Part shown: one piece after another, positions 51,884 through 60,651 of the stretch | Position numbering within the stretch: the stretch's first letter is position 1 | How the letters are laid out: each line of letters opens with the position of its first letter | Assembly (NCBI RefSeq): GCF_029433095.1 | Contig: NZ_JARNTX010000002.1 | Coordinates: forward strand, 186,001 to 250,000 | Reading direction: 5' to 3' | Length of the DNA: 64,000 bases | DNA from: Hymenobacter sp. YC55 | GTDB taxonomy: Bacteria; Bacteroidota; Bacteroidia; Cytophagales; Hymenobacteraceae | Position numbers and translations under genes: made by a program | Notes under the pieces: generated by a model | What the model was told of the DNA's origin: nothing | What the model saw: the letters and a program-made list of their open reading frames with translations, nothing else | Database searches by the model: none

Positions 51884-52621
51884 ATGTGGTTTGCCGTTCT
51901 GCTGTTGTTCTGTACTGTGTTGGGAGCCGGTTGGGCCACCCAATTGGTACCAACGGCCAGTACTACCTGGATGAAGCCACTGCTAGCTTTTAGCGGCGCT
52001 TATCTGTTTACGCTTACTATCACCCATTTGCTGCCTGAGGCCCTGCTGCTGGTGCCCGGCGACATGCACCGCATTGGCTACTTTGTGTTAGCAGGCTTTT
52101 TCGGCCAGTTGGTACTGGAAGTATTTTCGCAAGGCGTGGAGCACGGGCATGTTCACCATCATACCTCACATGCCGGACACGTACCGTTTCTGTTGTTGTT
52201 TTCGCTGCTGATTCACTCCTTCTTGGAGGGCAGCATCTTGGTGAAAGCGCCCGTAGTAGGCACCGTAAGTGACAACTTCTACGCTATCCTGACCGGTGTA
52301 GCCTTACACCATATCCCGGCGGCTTTTGCGCTGGTAGCGGCCCTGGTATTGCGGCTCGGTAGCTTCCGGCGGGCACTGCCGTTTCTGGTGCTTTTTGCGC
52401 TGGCAGCTCCCGTGGGCATTGTAGTCAGTAATTACGTGGTATTGGACCAGCTTTTAACCGGGGGCTTGTATGCGGCACTACTTGGCTTTGTAGCCGGCAA
52501 CTTCCTTCACGTTTCCACCACTATCCTCTTCGAAACCAGCCCTGAGCATCGCCTCAATTTGCCCAAACTGGTTGCTACCCTGGCTGGCACTGCTTTAGCG
52601 CTAGGGGTGGAACTCCTGTAA
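51884..52621 (+). CDS. ZIP-family metal transporter
   Basis: A 245-residue membrane protein with about seven or eight helices. The conserved 'HLLPEALL' in an early helix, a His-rich loop ('HGHVHHHTSHAGH'), 'IHSFLEGS' and 'ALHHIPAAFALVAAL' are ZIP-family metal-binding signatures (zinc or other divalent ion uptake). Monocistronic. Confidence 0.87.
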   Translation: MWFAVLLLFCTVLGAGWATQLVPTASTTWMKPLLAFSGAYLFTLTITHLLPEALLLVPGDMHRIGYFVLAGFFGQLVLEVFSQGVEHGHVHHHTSHAGHVPFLLLFSLLIHSFLEGSILVKAPVVGTVSDNFYAILTGVALHHIPAAFALVAALVLRLGSFRRALPFLVLFALAAPVGIVVSNYVVLDQLLTGGLYAALLGFVAGNFLHVSTTILFETSPEHRLNLPKLVATLAGTALALGVELL

Positions 52622-52631
52622 GGCAACGGAA

Positions 52632-52692
52632 TAGCGGAGTAGTTGAGTAATGCCGTTTGATAAGGCGAACGACTTACCTATTTACTCCGCTA
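52632..52692. terminator. Hairpin between ZIP transporter and cbpM
   Basis: The 8-bp arms GCGGAGTA (near 52634) and its complement (52683-52691) enclose a long loop, between convergent stops. Weak evidence. Confidence 0.35.
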
Positions 52693-52694
52693 CT

Positions 52695-53027
52695 CTATAG
52701 CCAATCGTCGGCGTCGAGGGTGGGGCCGGTGCTGCCTAGTAGGTGCTCGAACTGTCGGGCGCGGGCGCGCTGGAGCATGAGCTCGTGCTGTAGGGAAAGC
52801 AGCCGCTGCCGCATAGCCAGCACAATGTCGATGCCTTCTTTGCTTAAGCCTAACTCATGCCGCAAGCGGGCCAACCGGGCCAGATGCTCCGGCTCGTCGT
52901 GGATGGTGCCGGTAGCGGAGTCGGTGTCAAGCAGCCCTAGATCGGCGAATTCTCGCAAGTCGTTCTCACTTAGACCGTAGCGCAGAGCACAGTCGTGGTA
53001 GGTGATGCTGATGATGTGGGTTTTCAT
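52695..53027 (-). CDS. cbpM: Chaperone modulator CbpM-like
   Basis: A 110-residue MerR-like helical protein that regulates the J-protein CbpA. 'YGLSENDLREFADLGLLD' and 'LARLARLRHELGLSKEGIDIVLAMRQRLLSLQHEL' are the CbpM pattern. It begins 18 bases after the cbpA stop, the usual cbpA-cbpM operon. Confidence 0.85.
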   Translation of the reverse strand: MKTHIISITYHDCALRYGLSENDLREFADLGLLDTDSATGTIHDEPEHLARLARLRHELGLSKEGIDIVLAMRQRLLSLQHELMLQRARARQFEHLLGSTGPTLDADDWL

Positions 53028-53045
53028 AGCGTTTAGGTCGCGGGG

Positions 53046-53957
53046 TTAGTCGTTGCGCAGGGCGGCTAGCTGCCGAATCAGCTCTTTCTCTTTGTCGGTG
53101 AGCTGCTGCGGAAGCTGTACTGTGAGGCGGAGGTACAAGTCGCCAAACTGGCCTTCTTTGCGGTACACCGGAAAGCCTTTGCCCCGCAGCCGCAGGCGGG
53201 TTCCGTTTTGCGTTTCGGGCTTGATGTTGATTTTCACTGGCCCCGATAAAGTATCTACCACTTGCTCGCCGCCTAGCAAGGCGCGGTAGAGCGGTACTTG
53301 TACTTCCTGCGTGAGGTCGTTGCCGTTGCGAGCAAAGCGTGGGTCGGGCAGCACGCGTAGCGTGATGTAGAGCGAGCCGTTGGGTCCGCCGTTGCGGCCC
53401 GGAGCCCCTTGGTCGCGCAGCCGGATGGTTTGGCCGTCTTCCACGCCCGGATGAATAGTGATGCGCAGGCTTTTGCCGTTCACGTTGAGTGTGCGCGGGC
53501 CGCCGCGGTAGGCGTCTTCCAGCGTCAGTTCTAGTTCGGCTTGATAGTCGGAGCCAGCACCCGCTTTGGAGCCGCCAGCGCGGCCGCCCATGTTGCCGAA
53601 GATAGAGCCGAAGAAGTCCGAGAAATCGGCTCCGTCGCCGAAATCGGCGCTGCTGAACCCGCCTTGCTGCGCGTACTGCGACCAGTCGAAGCCGCCTTGT
53701 GCTTGGCCTCGGCCCGCGCCGGCCTGCTGATACCGTTGCCAATCGGCCCCTAGTTCATCGTACTTACGCCGCTTTTCTTCGTCCGAAAGCACTTCGTTGG
53801 CCTCGTTCACTTCCTTGAACTTACGCTCCGCATCCGGATTGTTGGGGTTCACGTCGGGGTGATATTGGCGGGCCAGCTTGCGGTAGGCTTTCTTAATTTG
53901 GTCGGTGGTGGCGTTTTTATCTACGCCCAGCGCCTTGTAATAATCCTTGTATTCCAT
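53046..53957 (-). CDS. cbpA: DnaJ-like co-chaperone CbpA
   Basis: A 303-residue J-domain protein. Residues 1-70 are the J domain with HPD ('[10 protein letters not shown]'); a Gly-rich part follows ('[24 protein letters not shown]'); residues about 120-300 form two DnaJ C-terminal beta domains. There is no CxxCxGxG zinc finger, so it is CbpA rather than DnaJ. It stimulates DnaK and is inhibited by CbpM. Confidence 0.92.
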   Translation of the reverse strand: MEYKDYYKALGVDKNATTDQIKKAYRKLARQYHPDVNPNNPDAERKFKEVNEANEVLSDEEKRRKYDELGADWQRYQQAGAGRGQAQGGFDWSQYAQQGGFSSADFGDGADFSDFFGSIFGNMGGRAGGSKAGAGSDYQAELELTLEDAYRGGPRTLNVNGKSLRITIHPGVEDGQTIRLRDQGAPGRNGGPNGSLYITLRVLPDPRFARNGNDLTQEVQVPLYRALLGGEQVVDTLSGPVKINIKPETQNGTRLRLRGKGFPVYRKEGQFGDLYLRLTVQLPQQLTDKEKELIRQLAALRND

Positions 53958-54082
53958 GCGGCAAAATAGCGGCAGTAAAGACAGAAGCGAAAAACGATAT
54001 GCCGCCTACGACAACTTTACGGATTTATGTTACGCCGCGCCATTTCAACCCGTGAAAAAGCTTTCTTGATCCCAATAAACAC

Positions 54083-54121
54083 ACGGCCCCAGCTCGTCTG
54101 GGTTAGACAAACCGGGGCCGT
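54083..54121 (-). terminator. Hairpin after the DUF3140 gene
   Basis: Stem of 8 bp (54083-54090 with 54114-54121) plus inner GTCT/AGAC; the tail on the minus strand is only partly T-rich. Confidence 0.5.
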
Positions 54122-54146
54122 AGCAATCTTATGGTAGTAAGGCGTA

Positions 54147-54488
54147 TTACTTCTTTGTTGGGTCGTGGCCCCAATTCATAAGCGAATAACGCCAGCGGGA
54201 GTGCTCGATATCGGAGTCAGGCTTCTGGGCGGAGTGGCGGCTAACGTAGCTGTGCACCTTGTGCATGTGGGCTTCGTCATCGGGGGTGAGGTCGGCCTGC
54301 TTTTTCTGTAGGATGCGGATGATATGCTCGCCGGATTTGTGCCCGATGCTCTGGCCGTCGCCGCTGTCCTGACCTACCGAGTTCGACTCTTCGGTTTTCA
54401 GCCATTTCTCTAGCTCGCTGGCCGTCATGTTGACATCCGCTTTAAATTGAGCGTAAATAGTATCGTCTGTTTTGGGTGCTGAACTCAT
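54147..54488 (-). CDS. DUF3140 family protein
   Basis: A 113-residue protein matching the DUF3140 family: 'FKADVNMTASELEKWLKTEESNSVG', 'KSGEHIIRILQKKQADLTPDDEAHMHKVHSYVSRHSAQKP', 'DIEHSRWRYSLMNWGHDP'. The family is described as DNA-binding-like and is frequent in stress islands of soil bacteria; the actual function is not established. Start is ATG 54488 (MSSAPK). Confidence 0.88.
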   Translation of the reverse strand: MSSAPKTDDTIYAQFKADVNMTASELEKWLKTEESNSVGQDSGDGQSIGHKSGEHIIRILQKKQADLTPDDEAHMHKVHSYVSRHSAQKPDSDIEHSRWRYSLMNWGHDPTKK

Positions 54489-54648
54489 ACGTAGTAAGCT
54501 GTAATAGTGGGAAATATCCTCCAGCAAACAAGCCGTGGTAGATAGGCAAACGAAGTAGTGTGGAGCTGGGTTGCTGAAATGGAACTGGCCCTTCTTTTGT
54601 ATGTTACGCTGTTATTATTTCCCCATCTCGTTTTCTTTCCCTGCTTCT

Positions 54649-55062
54649 ATGAATAAAACTTCCACTTTCGCTTTGGCTTTGCTGCTCGGATTGGGCAGCG
54701 TAGCCGCGCAGGCCCAAACCAAGATACCGCCCCGCAAGCCGGTGCAGCCCAAGGCCAAAGTTGTTAGCACAGGCGCTAGCATCAAGGACGGGGTGACGAT
54801 GAAAGACGGCAAGTTGCTGATGACCCAGAGCGGCATCACCAACCCCGTTACCCAGGAAGCGGCTCTCGTCAACGGCACCAAGATCAAGCCGGATGGCACC
54901 GTAACCATGGCCGATGGCACTACGGCTACCCTAAAGGAAGGCGACTATCTGTCTTTATCAGGGCGTTTGACTACGGCCGCCGCCAAAGCGCAGCAAGACA
55001 GCCTGATCCAGGCTACCCGAGACAACAGCAAGTCGAAATCAAAAAAGAAAAAGGGCCGGTAA
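54649..55062 (+). CDS. Secreted DUF6799-type protein
   Basis: A 137-residue protein with signal peptide (cleavage after 'AAQAQ'). Two short similar beta units, 'IKDGVTMKDGKLLMTQSG' and 'IKPDGTVTMADGTTATLKEGDYLSLSG', fit the DUF6799 family of Bacteroidota. The end is a basic Lys-rich tail ('SKSKSKKKKGR'). Function unknown. The opposite strand frame is a shadow. Confidence 0.75.
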   Translation: MNKTSTFALALLLGLGSVAAQAQTKIPPRKPVQPKAKVVSTGASIKDGVTMKDGKLLMTQSGITNPVTQEAALVNGTKIKPDGTVTMADGTTATLKEGDYLSLSGRLTTAAAKAQQDSLIQATRDNSKSKSKKKKGR

Positions 55063-55082
55063 GCCCGTTGTTATTTCACGCA

Positions 55083-55124
55083 AGCAAAAGCGGCCCGGAC
55101 TATACAATCTGGGCCGCTTTTGCT
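55083..55124. terminator. Bidirectional terminator between convergent genes
   Basis: Perfect 14-bp stem (55083-55096 with 55111-55124) between stops at 55062 and 55142. Confidence 0.75.
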
Positions 55125-55141
55125 GGGTAGCTACCAACGTT

Positions 55142-55336
55142 TTAGCGTTGCGAATAGTCCTGCAAAATTTCTAGAGCCTCGGCATCGTCCTTGGCTTCCA
55201 CTACCTCGTTGATTACGAATTGTACTTCGGCCTCGGTCCAGCTTTGGGCCTCGGCAGCTTTTATAAAAGCTTCAAGCGCAAGGAAGCGGCCCGGCTTCAC
55301 CGGCACCTGCCAAGCTACTTTTTTGCGGATGCGCAT
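55142..55336 (-). CDS. Small hypothetical protein
   Basis: A 64-residue helical, acidic protein ('ALEAFIKAAEAQSWTEAEVQFVINEVVEAKDDAEALEILQDYSQR'). No known domain. The frame is supported by codon pattern and by the terminator beyond its stop. Confidence 0.6.
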   Translation of the reverse strand: MRIRKKVAWQVPVKPGRFLALEAFIKAAEAQSWTEAEVQFVINEVVEAKDDAEALEILQDYSQR

Positions 55337-55406
55337 GGGGGTTTGTTGAATGATGGCTGAATGTCGTACGCGTTATTGCCGGTCAGCAGGTACTTGCCGA
55401 AGCAGG

Positions 55407-55841
55407 CTACCTTTTCTTTTTCACCACTTGCAGTTGCACCGGCGCCACGCCAGCGTCGATAATACCGATTTTACGAGCGGCTTTTCGGGAGAGGTCCACT
55501 ATGCGGCCCTTGGCGTGCGGGCCCCGGTCGGTGACGGTAACTTTTACGGAGCGGTGGTTGCGAGGATTCGTAACGCGAATCACAGTGCCGAATGGCAGCG
55601 TGTTGTGCGCTGCCGTGCGCTTGCTGCCCCGGTAAGTGGTGCCGCTAGCCGTTTTGCGTCCTTCAAACTTGTCGGCGTAGTAGGAGCCCTGTCCGCTTTG
55701 CGTAAAAGCGGATTTGCCGCCGGAGCAAGCTCCTAGCAAACAGGTTAGCACAAACAGGACTAGCCACGAGCAGGCAGAAAAGCGCCGGGCACGGGGGCGT
55801 TGCGGGCGCAGTAGGTGAGCAGAGACGGGAAAAATCTTCAT
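55407..55841 (-). CDS. rlpA: Septal ring lytic transglycosylase RlpA-family protein
   Basis: A 144-residue lipoprotein-like protein with an N-terminal hydrophobic signal and 'LLGACSGG' lipobox. The double-psi beta-barrel domain reads 'GQGSYYADKFEGRKTASGTTYRGSKRTAAHNTLPFGTVIRVTNPRNHRSVKVTVTDRGP' and ends 'DLSRKAARKIGIIDAGVAPVQLQVV', with the catalytic Asp in 'DRGP'. RlpA trims denuded glycan strands at the septum. No SPOR domain, as is usual outside gamma-proteobacteria. Start is ATG 55841 (MKIF). Confidence 0.9.
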   Translation of the reverse strand: MKIFPVSAHLLRPQRPRARRFSACSWLVLFVLTCLLGACSGGKSAFTQSGQGSYYADKFEGRKTASGTTYRGSKRTAAHNTLPFGTVIRVTNPRNHRSVKVTVTDRGPHAKGRIVDLSRKAARKIGIIDAGVAPVQLQVVKKKR

Positions 55842-55927
55842 AAGGTAGTAGCCCAAAGATATACAGTCCAGCTACATAGTGCGGCTTTGCCAGTATCACC
55901 TCCGGCCGGAATAGCAAAGCAGGTAGC

Positions 55928-56767
55928 TTACTTGGCGGGTTGCGTGGTAACGGCCTTATTGGGAATGCGCAGGGCTAGTAAGCTTTCGAAGCTGCCTTGA
56001 AACACGTTGAAGTCTACGGTGCCGCGAATACCTGGAATGTAGGATTCGTCGGAGTGCTGCCAGATGATCCACTTTTCGCGTGGCAAGCGGGGTTGGTCGA
56101 CCTCATAATGGGCCAGCCAGAGCGGGTACTTGTCGAAGTGGCCGGCGAGGTAGCGCTTGTAGAAGCTGTAGTTGGAGTACAGGATGGGGCGCACCCCGTA
56201 GTGACGCTCAACTAGCCGCAGCCATACCGCCACGTTGCGGCGCATGACGGACACATCATGAAACTCGGCGTGCTCGACATCGAGCACCGGGGGCAGGTCG
56301 CCGGGGGCTAGCGGCACGGTGCGGGTGAAAAGGTTGGCTTGCCGTGCGCCATCGTAAGTGGGTTGGAAGTAATGGTAGGCACCGCGGTAGATACCGGCTT
56401 TGTGAGCGGCGTTCCAGTTGCGCTGGAAGCGAGAGTCGCGCATCGTAACACCTTCCGTGGCTTTGATGAAAGCGAACTTTACATGGTTGCGCGATACTTC
56501 TTTCCAATCGATGCGGCCCTGGTAGGCCGACACATCAATGCCATGCACGGCATAGCCGGCTAGCAACGGCGTTTTCTCGCGCCCAGTTAGGTGCCCACTC
56601 ACGAAAGATGCCCACGCCCGGCGCGCGTGGCGGTGCAGCTGGCGCCGATAGTACCCGTAGAACACCAACGACGCCACCAGCAGTAGCAGGCCCATCCAGC
56701 GGAGCACCGGACGCCACGGGGCGGGAGACGCAGGAGGAGCAGGGCGGCGTTTCATGAGAGTGGTCAT
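55928..56767 (-). CDS. GH25-family lysozyme
   Basis: A 279-residue protein (275 from the alternative start ATG 56755). An N-terminal membrane anchor ('LRWMGLLLLVASLVFYGYY') precedes a glycoside hydrolase family 25 domain: 'GIDVSAYQGRIDW', 'FAFIKATEGV', 'GAYHYFQP', 'PVLDVEH' (catalytic-type Asp/Glu). It cleaves peptidoglycan glycan chains. The frame is open far upstream, but that part overlaps the divergent VF530 gene and is unlikely to be coding. Confidence 0.88.
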   Translation of the reverse strand: MTTLMKRRPAPPASPAPWRPVLRWMGLLLLVASLVFYGYYRRQLHRHARRAWASFVSGHLTGREKTPLLAGYAVHGIDVSAYQGRIDWKEVSRNHVKFAFIKATEGVTMRDSRFQRNWNAAHKAGIYRGAYHYFQPTYDGARQANLFTRTVPLAPGDLPPVLDVEHAEFHDVSVMRRNVAVWLRLVERHYGVRPILYSNYSFYKRYLAGHFDKYPLWLAHYEVDQPRLPREKWIIWQHSDESYIPGIRGTVDFNVFQGSFESLLALRIPNKAVTTQPAK

Positions 56768-56875
56768 GGCAAAAGTAACGACGGCGCGCGTTGAACTAGT
56801 GTCTTCGTAGCGTAAACTACCAGTTAGTGCCTGCTTTTTTACGACCTTGTCCCACGTTTTATTTCCTTGTTTGCT

Positions 56876-57154
56876 ATGTCGGTACCTGCCTCTTCTGCTT
56901 CTGATGCCCGCGACGAAAACGGGCACCTCATCCGTGAGCTGCACGGCGTTACGCTGGCAGCTATTGTCGAGTATTTGCAAGCGCACTACGGCTGGTCGGG
57001 CTTGGATCAGCGGCTGCGCATGAACTGTTTTGTGGAAAACCCGAGTGTGAAATCAACCCTCACTTTTCTGCGCCGCACGCCTTGGGCTCGCGCCAAAGTG
57101 GAGGCGTTGTACATTGATACCCGTACTGCCGAAGTAAACGCCAGACAGAAGTAA
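56876..57154 (+). CDS. VF530-family DNA-binding protein
   Basis: A 92-residue protein of the VF530 (DUF2132) family: 'LHGVTLAAIVEYLQAHYGWSGLDQRLRMNCFVENPSVKSTLTFLRRTPWARAKVEALYI'. The fold is a small helical DNA-binding-like domain. Biological role unknown. Start is ATG 56876 (MSVPAS). Confidence 0.85.
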   Translation: MSVPASSASDARDENGHLIRELHGVTLAAIVEYLQAHYGWSGLDQRLRMNCFVENPSVKSTLTFLRRTPWARAKVEALYIDTRTAEVNARQK

Positions 57155-57225
57155 TTGCTAGATGCAAGTGCTTAGCCCGCAGCTTATTCCAAGCCTATAC
57201 ACGTTCATTTATTTGTTCGCCACCT

Positions 57226-57549
57226 ATGGCCGATGTTACTGAGAAATCTGGTCCGCTGGCGCTGCTGGTAGGCTTCGTGCTGTTCGTCGTTTTTGAAACG
57301 GCAGCTTACTACTTGCTCCGGTGGGCAACATCGCCGCTTGGAATGTCCAACCAGCTCCAGCCCGAAAACACCATTGTACCCAATTGGGTGAAAACGGTGG
57401 TATTTCTACTGCTGCACTTGGCCCTGGTAGTGGTAGCCGTGCTAACGCTCAGCAACCAATTGCCGCGGCGGTATCGGGGACAAGTAATGGGCTGGTTTTA
57501 TTTGTCGCTGGTAATGGGGTTTCTGCTGCTGATTCCGCTGTTCGATTAA
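57226..57549 (+). CDS. Small membrane protein of unknown function
   Basis: A 107-residue protein with three hydrophobic helices ('LALLVGFVLFVVFETAAYYLL', 'VVFLLLHLALVVVAVLTLS', 'MGWFYLSLVMGFLLLIPLF'). No motif recognised. It lies between the VF530 gene and the small heat-shock gene. Confidence 0.65.
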   Translation: MADVTEKSGPLALLVGFVLFVVFETAAYYLLRWATSPLGMSNQLQPENTIVPNWVKTVVFLLLHLALVVVAVLTLSNQLPRRYRGQVMGWFYLSLVMGFLLLIPLFD

Positions 57550-57635
57550 CCGAGGATAGTTAAAAGAGCTTGAGGCAGAGCCCCGATTGGTGGGCATCAG
57601 TACAGCACGGCTGGTTAGCTCGAAAAGTAAGGGGC

Positions 57636-57666
57636 AAAAAAAAGCCACCGCGGGAGGCAGTGGCTG
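57636..57666 (-). terminator. Terminator of the Hsp20 gene
   Basis: On the minus strand a stem AGCCACtGCC / GCgGTGGCT is followed by eight T (57643-57636), 53 bases after the hsp20 stop. Confidence 0.7.
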
Positions 57667-57718
57667 TTGAGAAAAGGTGCCGGTCGGTCCCGGCGTTATA
57701 GGCAAGCGTTAATAAAGA

Positions 57719-58102
57719 TTAACGCTGCTTGATTTCGATTTCGCGCTGTTGGCTGCTAGGATCCAGGTAGGGAATGCGCACTTGCAATTCGTTGTTCTCG
57801 TGAATGGCATCGATACGCGACAAGTCCAAATTGGCGGGCAAGTCGAGGATGCGCGTGAAGAGCGGCGCGCCCAACTGGTCTTCTGGCTGGTGGCGAAATT
57901 CGCCGTACACCGTCATCCGGTTGTTGTTGAGTACGACGTGGATATTCTCGGGGCTAACAGAGGGAGCTGCTACCCGAATAACCACGCCTTTCTTTAGCTT
58001 ATCAACGCGCATCTGGGCTTGTGCAATACCACCGCCCAACGTGTTGAGCAGGTCGAGTTGCGGGGCCATGTTGCGGATGAATTCTCTGCTTATCAGGTTC
58101 AT
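57719..58102 (-). CDS. Small heat-shock protein, Hsp20/alpha-crystallin family
   Basis: A 127-residue ATP-independent holdase. The alpha-crystallin domain covers about residues 30-120 ('MRVDKLKKGVVIRVAAPSVSPENIHVVLNNNRMTVYGEFRHQ', 'FTRILDLPANLDLSRIDAIHENNELQVRIPYL'). The I-x-I tail motif appears as 'IEIKQR'. Own terminator. Confidence 0.88.
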   Translation of the reverse strand: MNLISREFIRNMAPQLDLLNTLGGGIAQAQMRVDKLKKGVVIRVAAPSVSPENIHVVLNNNRMTVYGEFRHQPEDQLGAPLFTRILDLPANLDLSRIDAIHENNELQVRIPYLDPSSQQREIEIKQR

Positions 58103-58444
58103 TGGTTGTGTCTCCTTTCGTAGTTACACGAGGGATTATACAAACTGTGTACCAACAATGAGGGGGTAAGGTAAGGCACCTGTTTCGGACAGAAAGGCAG
58201 GTGTTAAAGCCCGATAATTAGGGTATATCGGCCATTGTGTCGGATAAAAAGAAGTGTTTTCGCGAGCGAGCAGACACCTTAGGCGGGTTTGTCAGGCCAT
58301 TCGTAAAGGTCTTTTAAGGACGCTCAGGTACGATTAAGCGGCCTATTTCACGTTGTATGCAGAAGCAGTAGTTGAGTTATAGCCACCTTTCGTGCGTCAA
58401 GCTACGTTGAAAGGTAATCTCGCTCATATCCTCTGCCTTTGTCC
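58103..58444. other. Gene-free region between hsp20 and ppk2
   Basis: 342 bases that must carry the outward promoters of both genes. Small hairpins are possible (CACCTG near 58178 with CAGGTG near 58198; CCGATA/TATCGG at about 58211-58231), but no promoter pair, repeat or ORF was convincing. Confidence 0.5.
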
Positions 58445-59230
58445 ATGAAAACTGCTGACGCCTTCAACCTAGCCAAACTGCCCAGCCACGCCCCCGCCGA
58501 ATTCCACAAAACTGCCACCCTCCGGCAGATGAAGAGCATCAAGCAAGAATTGATTGCATTGCAGGACCGCCTATATGCCGAGAACACACGCAGCGTTTTG
58601 GTCGTGTTGCAGGGAATGGATGCCAGCGGCAAAGACGGCCTGATCCGGCGGGTATTTAGTGGCCTCAATCCGCAAGGTGTACGGGTGCATTCGTTTAAGG
58701 AACCCACCGAACTAGAACTGTCCCATGACTTCCTGTGGCGCGTGCATCAGCAAGTGCCGCCTAAAGGCATGATTCATGTGTTCAACCGCTCCCACTACGA
58801 AGATGTGCTAGTGACCAGGGTGCAGGGTTTAATAACCCCCGAAGATGCGCGGCGTCGGTTTGTAGCCATCAATAACTTCGAGAAGCTTTTACAGCAAGCC
58901 GGCACCACAATACTTAAGTTTTACCTGCATGTATCGGAGAAGGAGCAGCGGGAACGGCTGCTTGAACGTGTGACCGACCCCGAAAAACGCTGGAAATACG
59001 AAGCTGGTGACGAAGACAAAGCCAAGCAGTGGCCTGAATACCGAGCCGTGTATGAAGACGTATTCGAGCACTGCAATCCAAGCAGCTGCCCTTGGCAACT
59101 AATACCTGCCGACCAAAACTGGTACAAAGCCTACGCCGTGGCCAAAACACTGCACGACACCCTCGTACAGCTTGATCCGCAATACCCATCCTCGAAGGAA
59201 GAGCGCCCAAAAGCCAAAGCCACTAGGTGA
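58445..59230 (+). CDS. ppk2: Polyphosphate kinase 2 family protein
   Basis: A 261-residue PPK2-family enzyme moving phosphate between polyphosphate and nucleotides. Walker A 'VVLQGMDASGKDGLIRRVFSGLNP', the Walker B/lid part 'HVFNRSHYEDVLVTRV' and 'VHSFKEPTELELSHDFLWRVHQQVPPKGMIH' are clear. The lid-region residues fit class I or III; substrate cannot be told. Start is ATG 58445 (MKTADAF). Its place beside Hsp20 fits a stress role. Confidence 0.9.
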   Translation: MKTADAFNLAKLPSHAPAEFHKTATLRQMKSIKQELIALQDRLYAENTRSVLVVLQGMDASGKDGLIRRVFSGLNPQGVRVHSFKEPTELELSHDFLWRVHQQVPPKGMIHVFNRSHYEDVLVTRVQGLITPEDARRRFVAINNFEKLLQQAGTTILKFYLHVSEKEQRERLLERVTDPEKRWKYEAGDEDKAKQWPEYRAVYEDVFEHCNPSSCPWQLIPADQNWYKAYAVAKTLHDTLVQLDPQYPSSKEERPKAKATR

Positions 59231-59490
59231 AAAATAGGTAGTAAGTGTACTGTTCAATAATACCTTGTTAAATATTAATCTACTAAGTATGTCTTACCTT
59301 AAGCTTCACTTACTAGATCTTATATCCCACTATGATTGCGTGACGCTATAGTTTCATCAAGATGCTACCTGTCTGTCAAATCAGTAGGATAACTGGTAAC
59401 AGAGTTGTTGTCTTGTAATCAAATACTTATTTGACTTTTTGTCTGCGCATCGATCCCAAACTTATTTTATTTACACTTTGCTGTCTTTTT

Positions 59491-59892
59491 ATGAAACCTG
59501 TTCTCTTTCTTGCTGTCCTGCTTTGTTTAGAATCGTGTGGCTTTGCCACCAAGGTAGATCCACGGATTGCATATATTCGGCAAGAACACCAACAATTACT
59601 CGCTAAACAGCAACAGATTGCTAAATCTGGAGAGCAAGGCAATATTGCCAGAATGGGACTACAGCGACTGATACAGCAGAGTGAAGCTATTCAACAGGCG
59701 CTAGATCAACTTGATCCTAGCAAATCCCAAGAGCCTGCTCAAGTGGCACTAGTAACAGAACTAGCGCGTCAGCAGGCTAAATTAATAGAGGGAAGTAATG
59801 CTGTGGATATGATGATGGAGCACACCCGGATAAGTACATCAGAGAGCATTACGAGTGGAGCACAGGAAACTACTGTAACGGAAGGCAATTGA
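59491..59892 (+). CDS. Hypothetical coiled-coil lipoprotein
   Basis: A 133-residue lipoprotein (lipobox 'LESC', Cys16). The body is one long amphipathic coiled coil ('YIRQEHQQLLAKQQQIAKSGEQGN', 'LTELARQQAKLIEGSNAVDMMMEHTR'), rich in Gln. The DNA here is clearly more AT-rich than most of the window. Start is ATG 59491. Function unknown. Confidence 0.65.
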   Translation: MKPVLFLAVLLCLESCGFATKVDPRIAYIRQEHQQLLAKQQQIAKSGEQGNIARMGLQRLIQQSEAIQQALDQLDPSKSQEPAQVALVTELARQQAKLIEGSNAVDMMMEHTRISTSESITSGAQETTVTEGN

Positions 59893-59960
59893 GAAGCTGG
59901 CATCACCATGTTCAGATTCTACTTGCACTCCTACTCAGAATTTTAGGGTAAGCTAATAGG

Positions 59961-60515
59961 CTATAACAGTGGTAATACGACGGGCTCCACGATTCGCTCG
60001 AAGCGCATACGGCCTTCTGCATCAAGTCCCATGGCCTGGAAACCGTTGCCGAGTAACACCTGCTGCGAAGCCGGATTGTCGGGGAGGGTGTGGGCTACTA
60101 GACGGCGCACCATGCCCGTACGCTCCGCCTGCTCGATCAGGCCGGTTACCAGTTCGGTGGCTAGGCCTTGGCCGCGCCAATCGGCGGCTATGGAGTAGCC
60201 GATTTCGGCAGTTCCGCTGGCATCAGGTGGGCCCATGAAGCCACCGGCACCAACAAGCGTTTTGGGTGAGGTAGGGGTGGCTTTGCGGATGGCGTACCAG
60301 CCGTACCAGCCAGCGGCGGTGCGGCCCCCGGCCGTGAGTTGGTCGAGGAAAAAGCGCATGGCGTCCTCGTCGTACTCGCCGGGTGGCCAGTCGGTAGGTA
60401 GGGCCGCGCCGAGCAGGACGGGGAAATAGCGCGGTTTGTGTAGTTCAGCGGTAAGAAGAGCCCGGCTGGCCGCTAGCAGCGTGAGCCGGGGTGTTTGATG
60501 AATGAGCGGAATCAT
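59961..60515 (-). CDS. GNAT-family N-acetyltransferase
   Basis: A 184-residue acetyltransferase. 'TPRLTLLAASRALLTAELHKP' opens the domain, and 'AEIGYSIAADWRGQGLATELVTGLIEQAERTGMVRRLVAHTLPDNPASQQVLLGNGFQAMG' holds the acetyl-CoA-binding motif (RGQGLA). RimJ/L-like; substrate unknown. Start is ATG 60515 (MIPLIHQT). Confidence 0.85.
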   Translation of the reverse strand: MIPLIHQTPRLTLLAASRALLTAELHKPRYFPVLLGAALPTDWPPGEYDEDAMRFFLDQLTAGGRTAAGWYGWYAIRKATPTSPKTLVGAGGFMGPPDASGTAEIGYSIAADWRGQGLATELVTGLIEQAERTGMVRRLVAHTLPDNPASQQVLLGNGFQAMGLDAEGRMRFERIVEPVVLPLL

Positions 60516-60651
60516 GCCGGAATATACGCGTACTAGCCGGCTAGGTAGCAGGTAAGGCGTGCCGTTACTAGCTAACCCACTGACGGAATTACGACTAAAC
60601 GGCCCACGCAAGGCGCTCAGCCAGCTAGCATACAGCCAACAACAAGCGCCA

